Origin: Nematostella vectensis
Lineage: Eukaryota; Cnidaria; Anthozoa; Actiniaria; Edwardsiidae
DNA: 64,000 nt
NCBI RefSeq assembly: GCF_932526225.1
Contig: NC_064047.1
Span: 8,917,994 to 8,981,993 of the forward strand
Direction: 5' to 3'
Numbering within the stretch: the stretch's first letter is position 1; each line of letters opens with the position of its first letter. Below the pieces are notes generated by a model. That model ran no database searches, was not told the DNA's origin, and worked only from the letters and a program-made list of their open reading frames with translations. The position numbers were made by a program, and so were the translations under genes. This document shows positions 58,590 to 64,000 of the stretch, piece after piece.

Positions 58590-59629
58590 TAGCTCATTAT
58601 GGGATTGCCCTGCAAGGTCTTGACAGTATCAATATTTACCTCAAATATCAAAATTCCGTCAAAATATTTTTTTATGTTAATTACCATTTCTTATGACACT
58701 TACAGCAGAATGACATTTTTGTAAGGATGGCAACCAATCATCAATAATTCAGGGCTTAGGTACAAAAGATAATACAATAGAAATTTTAAGATACATGTTA
58801 TAACATTACCTGAAAAGCTGAGCTTAAGGGCACCCGCTTATCATCGTTCCGTGTATTTAGAGACTAAATTCTGTATAGTTGGTTCGTTATAAAATCCCCC
58901 ATTCAGTTTTATTGTCAAATTATAGCAAGCTAAAGCCTTTGATAAAATTGGGCACGGTGAAATTTTAAATCAATTGGCCGCGAAAAATTATCGAACAGGT
59001 AAAAATCCGTCTCCTCCCCTCCAGATATCAAATGGTCGTTTTTTTACTGCCTTGTTGTTTACAAATTGAGGTGCGGAGTCCCGCTGTGAATTTATGAAAC
59101 TAGAGCTTTCCTACGCATTAGCAAGTTGAACAATAAAAAAACACTATCCAACATTCGCTCTGGCTACCTGAGTTAGCACAAGTGTAAATTTTATCATTGT
59201 AAATAATTATTATAGTTAAGAATTCAAAGCGACTAAAACTGCTTAGAAAAGCAATTTTTTGGCGGATTTGAGCAGAAGAGAATAGTAAGCTAGTATATTC
59301 TCAAATTATTATTATATAAAGCATGATATATATTTTGAATGGATGAGGGTCGACCTTTCAGAGTCTGTTCTAAACTAGACGCAGTATATCACAGAGTTCA
59401 GCCAAATTTTCTACGACAAATCTGAGAAAACTCACGGCGAATGTAGAAGATCTATGAGCGAACCCAATTTTTTTTAAAAAATCTAGTGACTAGATCTAGT
59501 AACTAATCAGTGAACTGGCTTTGGTGAAAGCCATATTGATTATTTTTCCTATTGAGGAAAAATTAAACGTTTATATAAAGGTTCAATAGGGTATTCAACC
59601 CAGAACAGAGCCCCCTATCACTAAAAGCG

Positions 59630-59900
59630 TGAGACGATGTCAGTGATTACCCTCAATAAGTCTACCTTACTCTGATGCGGGACCTACTCACACAGAAAGG
59701 GTCCTCGATAAGCCAAACATGGAGGATTCCCTTTAACAAATGCGCAAGGAAATATCAATGTTGAACCTCGATAAGTCAAACTGACTCGCATGCAGGATAC
59801 CTTTTTTCACAAAACGGACCCTCGATAAACCAAATTTGAAGAGTCCCCTTTCACAAAGGCGTGAGATAATATCAATACTTTCCCTCGATAAGTCCAATTT
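59630..59900. repeat. Two to three diverged repeats containing CCCTCGATAAGTC
   Basis: Words ccctcgataag, tttcacaaaggcgtgaga and atatcaat recur with 60-130-bp spacing. Confidence 0.7.
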
Positions 59901-60252
59901 TAAGGCGAACTCTAGTACTACTCCTCAACGGTAGCTTGTGCTGCAGCGCGAGAGATACGATCAAGGATATCAGAGTAGACAGACGTCATCTGAACAACAA
60001 ATGAGAAAAAAAGTTTTAAAAATAAGCATGGATGGTTCCGGAAGATCCGTTAATAGCGGGGGAACTGTGGATTTTGAACACGGAAGCGAGGTTTGGCAAG
60101 GCAGCGCCATCATGCTAGCCTGTATACAGGCTTTCCAATTTGTTTCTTTCGGATATAGGGATTTCGGGTTATTGGGATTGCTGTGGCGCGCGACAAATGA
60201 TAACGAGGCTGGGTTGGGCTGCTAGCTATCGCCCCCTTTTTTTTGTTTAGCG

Positions 60253-60278
60253 CGATCTTAGTTGTGCAACTAAGATCG
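60253..60278. repeat. Short perfect hairpin
   Basis: cgatcttagttg-tg-caactaagatcg type 12-bp stem. No run of T follows, so there is no reason to call a terminator. Confidence 0.6.
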
Positions 60279-60517
60279 GCCATTCCAGCTCGGCTAACTA
60301 AGCACGGCTTTTCCGTTTTTCACGCAACTAGCGCCTGTTGAATAGGCTACCTTCATGCATCATTTTGCAAATTTGTTTTCGAACAAATTATCGCATTTCA
60401 AGCGTTCGAGAAACAAGCATAAAAACTAAAACTGTTGCGAGACTGATACAAACTACTCAAACATGCGAAACCCTCGCTTTCGCGCTTAAATTACACAGGA
60501 ACCTCATTGACAAAAAC

Positions 60518-60720
60518 AAAAAAAAATTAATAATAATTTATTAATTTCTATAGCGCGTTCTAACAAGACAAGATGATCGAACGCGCAAAACACGGGCCAT
60601 CCTGTGCAGCTCATAGACTAAGAGAGTGGAGCCTGAGGACGAAAGTGCCGTGGAAACGAGCCTCTAGAAAGCCAGGGAAAGGGAGGCGGCATGAAGGGAA
60701 AGGAAAGGAAAACCTTTGGA
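60518..60720 (-). mobile_element. Possible non-LTR retrotransposon 3' end
   Basis: A-rich (TAA)n tract followed by tttattaatttctatagcgcg, similar in style to the element at 37258. Weak call without a database. Confidence 0.3.
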
Positions 60721-61026
60721 TAGCTGTGAATATGCTTTTTAAGATCCACCTCGTAGGGTGTTCTCACAAATTAGTTCAGCTGTCAAGGAATAAAATAATG
60801 AGAAAAAAGCTCCCCCTTTGCTCTTTTCAACTTTCTCCTCTCTAATAGTCTTTTTACAGTGCAAATATAAGCGGCAGGTGGGGGGGTAGGGGAAAGGGGT
60901 TAACCTCTCTTCTTGCAGACTGAATTTTAGACGAAATAAAGGACCAAACATGGCTTATGTTTGGTTTATCAGGGCCCCCTCCCCTTCAAAAACAAAAGCT
61001 GGATGTACCCCTCTGGTTTATTGTAC

Positions 61027-63833
61027 CTTTGATTCGTAGTTTGTTTTGAACCCCACAAGCCGCTGAAGAAGCCTCATCGCCGTTGCGCACCACTTCTCAG
61101 ATGCATCAAACCGTCCGGAGCTGCAGAACAGAAACAGAATCAAGTTCCAAGGGCCTGTCCAAGAAACGTCTCATGATACCGCGCAGGGAGCATTGTTATC
61201 TCCCCGTTAGGTATATAAACATTCCCTAAGAATATAGGTATTACGTAGCGTGTTATCATTGTTTGTTAAAAGCAAAATGCAGGTAGGTGAAGTAATGCGT
61301 GGACTACTCACCTAAACAGATTTATTCCACAGTTCCACGCCTTTGTCATTAGCCAGATAAGCTCCATCTCAGGATAAGAGCCCTGGCGAATAAGTTGACA
61401 ATAAGTTCCCGGTAACACGGGGAAAGAAATGATAACTGTGCAGTCATGTAGTTCACAAGAATAAGAGAAGCGTTAGTGTGTTAATGCCTCTTTAAGGTTA
61501 TGCGGCCAAGTCAACACAGACAATACGTGTGGACTCCGCACGTCCCACAATAGGCGACTTGCACTTAGAAATTACGTGAACACAGAACTGGTTACGGGAA
61601 AATAAAATCTTTCAATGAAAACATATATTACATGGGAAGTTTTTACGCGCGCGAGTTTGCTACCCAAAAAGGTAACGTGATATCTTAGTACTAGTCGCCT
61701 ATTGCAACTTAGCTAGATTTGCGAGTATTAGCTAGATTTGCGAGATGAGAACGCCATGTGACGTATCCATCCAAGCCGAGGGGGTTACACAGTTCTCAAT
61801 ATAGTGCCACAAGGAACAAAATTCCAAGTTGACCTGACCCGAAAGGTTTTCTGCAGCTCAGTTTTTTCAAGCTGTGTTATTATAAAGCAGACAAACAAAC
61901 AAACGCACACACAAAACAAACAAACAAGCAAGCAAACAACAAACAAACAAACAAGCAACTGGTAGTCGCCCTCCTTATTAGGCTTACCTTTTCTTACCGG
62001 GATTTTCAGAAATAGGTAAGTTACCCATTCTATGAATTCGATTTAATGGTAGTGTTCAGGATCCCCTCATTACTAAACAGGCCTACCTTATCGGTAGATT
62101 CCACAAACTCGATGATCTCTTGGTATAGTGTCCAGGCCTCCTCCTTGCTTTCAGCGTCCCTACTGCTACCTCGACCCAGTGCAAGCTCGGCCAGACTATG
62201 GAACACTTTACTGAACATAAAATCAAAAGTGTGAACTGGTAGGGCAAAATAATTGTTACGCGTAAAAATGATTTTGTGCAATGCTAATTTCTAGAAAAAA
62301 TACAATCAGAAAATAAGAATCAGATTATTACTTGTTCGATCAAATTGGTTCAATCAAACTCAAAATCTAGACTTGATAGCCTAGTCCCTGGTGTACTTTT
62401 CGGGTTTCCTGTGCTATTTTACGTCTCTTGTAAAACCTTTCTCTAAAACCTTTTCTCGAGACCCCGGTTGAGTTGGCTCTCCCCAGCCCCTCTCTAGGCC
62501 ACCACAGATATTCCGAACAGAACCCTAAGAATTAAGCTGGATATTTGAATCTGACAAAGTATTTTAGGGACAAATAATCGTGGTTAGGCCTTTGATTAGG
62601 CACATGTTTAAGTCGTATTCTTTTTAACGGGGAGAACATTTGAGCTAAATTACTATGACATTTTAAATATTTTTGTGGTATTATGCCCCCCCTTTCCCTC
62701 AATCCCCTAACGATTCTTTTCTTAGTTCATTGCATTATTCACCTTAGTGCTATAAGGTCGACTGGCTCTGCTGTCCTATGTTTCTTGATCGCGAGTTTTA
62801 AGGCCTTCACACTCACTTCGCGATAAAATGCGGGCTGCTCGACAGCCAAAGCTGAAAAAAATATATATATTCTTAGTTTCAGTATTTTTGTTTAAGTGTT
62901 TGTTCGAGTATTTTCTAAAGAGTTTTCGTCTGAGGAGAATGTATGTGGAGGCTTATTTTAGACGTATTCATACATTTACAGCGGTACACAAAAAGTAACG
63001 GCGTCTAAACTAAGTCTTAGAGCTTGTTGAGCCAAGCATTGGCATATTACGTAGTGTGACGAACAAAAGAATTATATATACCCCTCCCCTCCCAAGCACA
63101 AATTGGAAATTACGGAGGGGGGACGGGGGAAGGTTTTTTTAGTTCCGACTTCCAGGGGAAAGGAACCCCGTTTTCATTTTAACTACCTCCAGAGGTGGAA
63201 ATTTTAGGAGATTGGCTCTGAGAAAAATCTTTTTTTTGGGGTACAGACCGTAAACAATGCTATCTAGCTCTCGCTTTTATGAGGAGTAGCGAGTAGCACT
63301 TTTCTTTTCTTAGACACCTTATCTAAAGCATATTACCAAAAAGGATTGACATTTAACCTCCAGGGATAAAAGTAAATTTTCTACTCCCCGTTGAAAATTA
63401 GGGGTTATATATCCGGAACATGGCAGGCACAGAAAGCTCAACCCAGTTCCCCTTCTCAAACTTGAAAGAAATATCCTAGTAGTTGGAAGCAAATTTATAT
63501 ATTTCACCATTTCGAATACATTTCGTATATTTGTCTACACCCTAATTGACCCCCTCCCCTCCCCTCCCCTCCCACCAACACCCACCCCTTCCTCTAATAA
63601 ATCCTGGATCAGCATAGAAACACCCCTTGGAGGACCTGCAAACAAGGCTATCCATACAATAACTGGGAAGAATGGCTCATTGTTTGTGATACCTGCGACA
63701 GTCTCGAAGGTTTTCGCCTCACAGAACGGCAGCGCGATAAGCTTATGAAGGCATGACTCCAGGCTCGCGTCGCCCTCGCCAAGCTTGGCTTTGGCTTCAA
63801 ACTCGTACAGGATCAGCAGTATAATAGAGTCAT
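61027..63833 (-). CDS. TEX11-like: TEX11/SPO22/ZIP4-like meiosis protein (internal part)
   Basis: Exons: 63833-63693, 62851-62743, 62210-62087, 61382-61312, 61120-61027; all phases agree, about 179 residues. Diagnostic stretches are ILLILYEFEAKAKLGEGD, CEAKTFETVA, EMELIWLMTKAWNCGINLF and SGRFDASEKWCATAMRLL, which match the C-terminal region of TEX11 as I remember it. Family knowledge: TEX11/Zip4/Spo22 are TPR-repeat proteins promoting crossovers and synapsis in meiosis. The 5' exons lie beyond the right edge. The short terminal exon expected after 61027 was not found; the donor at 61026 is plain (AAAG|GTACAA). Confidence 0.87.
61480..61850 (-). mobile_element. Diverged copy of the SINE at 13815
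   Basis: Shares aaggttatgcggccaagt, acacagttctcaatatagtg and ccaagttgacctgacc, in the same order as 13815-14050. The tRNA head is lost. Confidence 0.6.
61885..61960. repeat. AAAC tetranucleotide microsatellite
   Basis: Imperfect (ACAA)n with AAGC variants in a TEX11-like intron. Confidence 0.9.
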
Positions 63834-64000
63834 CTGCGAAAAACACGTCAAGCTCTTAGACTTGCATAGTACCGCGCACTTCTATGACAACTTTGACAGT
63901 TTAAGAAGTACGGTAAATGCGAAATAATGGTCTTTCATATAAAAATATCGTCATTCGGAAATTAAATTAAAACATCTATCTCAAATAAAAAATTCACTCA

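Larger units (their letters stand above)
57919..61026. other. Region between the B4GALNT-like start and the last TEX11-like exon found
   Basis: Should contain the B4GALNT-like promoter and the missing TEX11-like terminal exon; neither could be placed. Repeats at 58474, 59630, 60253 and 60518. The ORF at 59938-60225 is unrecognised. Confidence 0.5.

Overview
This is eukaryotic nuclear DNA from an invertebrate animal. Genes are split into small exons (34-1055 nt) with GT-AG introns, and the introns are full of minisatellites, hairpin MITEs and tRNA-derived SINEs. The combination of an unconventional class IX myosin, a TRAF4-like adaptor, a B4GALNT3/4-like glycosyltransferase, a TEX11/SPO22-like meiosis gene and a metazoan DUF885 protein suggests a cnidarian, perhaps a sea anemone. 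That placement is inference; the exon structures are read directly.

Layout. (1) 1-16798, plus strand: the tail of a myosin-IX gene (IQ motifs, conserved tail domain, C1 zinc finger, RhoGAP domain, basic C terminus). The motor domain lies off the left edge. (2) 16799-19082: spacer with duplicated and inverted repeats. (3) 19083-27675, minus strand: a six-exon TRAF-like gene with a Cys-rich N terminus lacking a RING, TRAF zinc fingers, coiled coil and MATH domain. (4) 27676-33023: intergenic, with a roughly 90-nt G tract. (5) 33024-50498, plus strand: a DUF885 putative zinc-hydrolase gene with two candidate first exons in the same splice phase. Its introns hold a 622-bp palindrome, a decayed Polinton/adenovirus-type protease region and about 32 copies of an ~82-bp minisatellite. 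(6) 52932-57918, minus strand: a complete five-exon B4GALNT3/4-like gene. One of its introns carries a broken copy of the last DUF885 exon between direct repeats. (7) 61027-63833, minus strand: part of a TEX11-like gene running off the right edge.

The genes show no operon-like or pathway relationship; this is an ordinary gene neighbourhood. The most unusual signal is in the myosin gene. A 5' splice site is the founding unit of one tandem array (12215-12455), and a 3' splice site plus exon start is repeated four times in another (14600-15060). Several other minisatellites start within about 60 nt of a donor site.

Limits: exon joins rest on phase, splice consensus and family resemblance recalled without alignment. 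Repeat boundaries are approximate.
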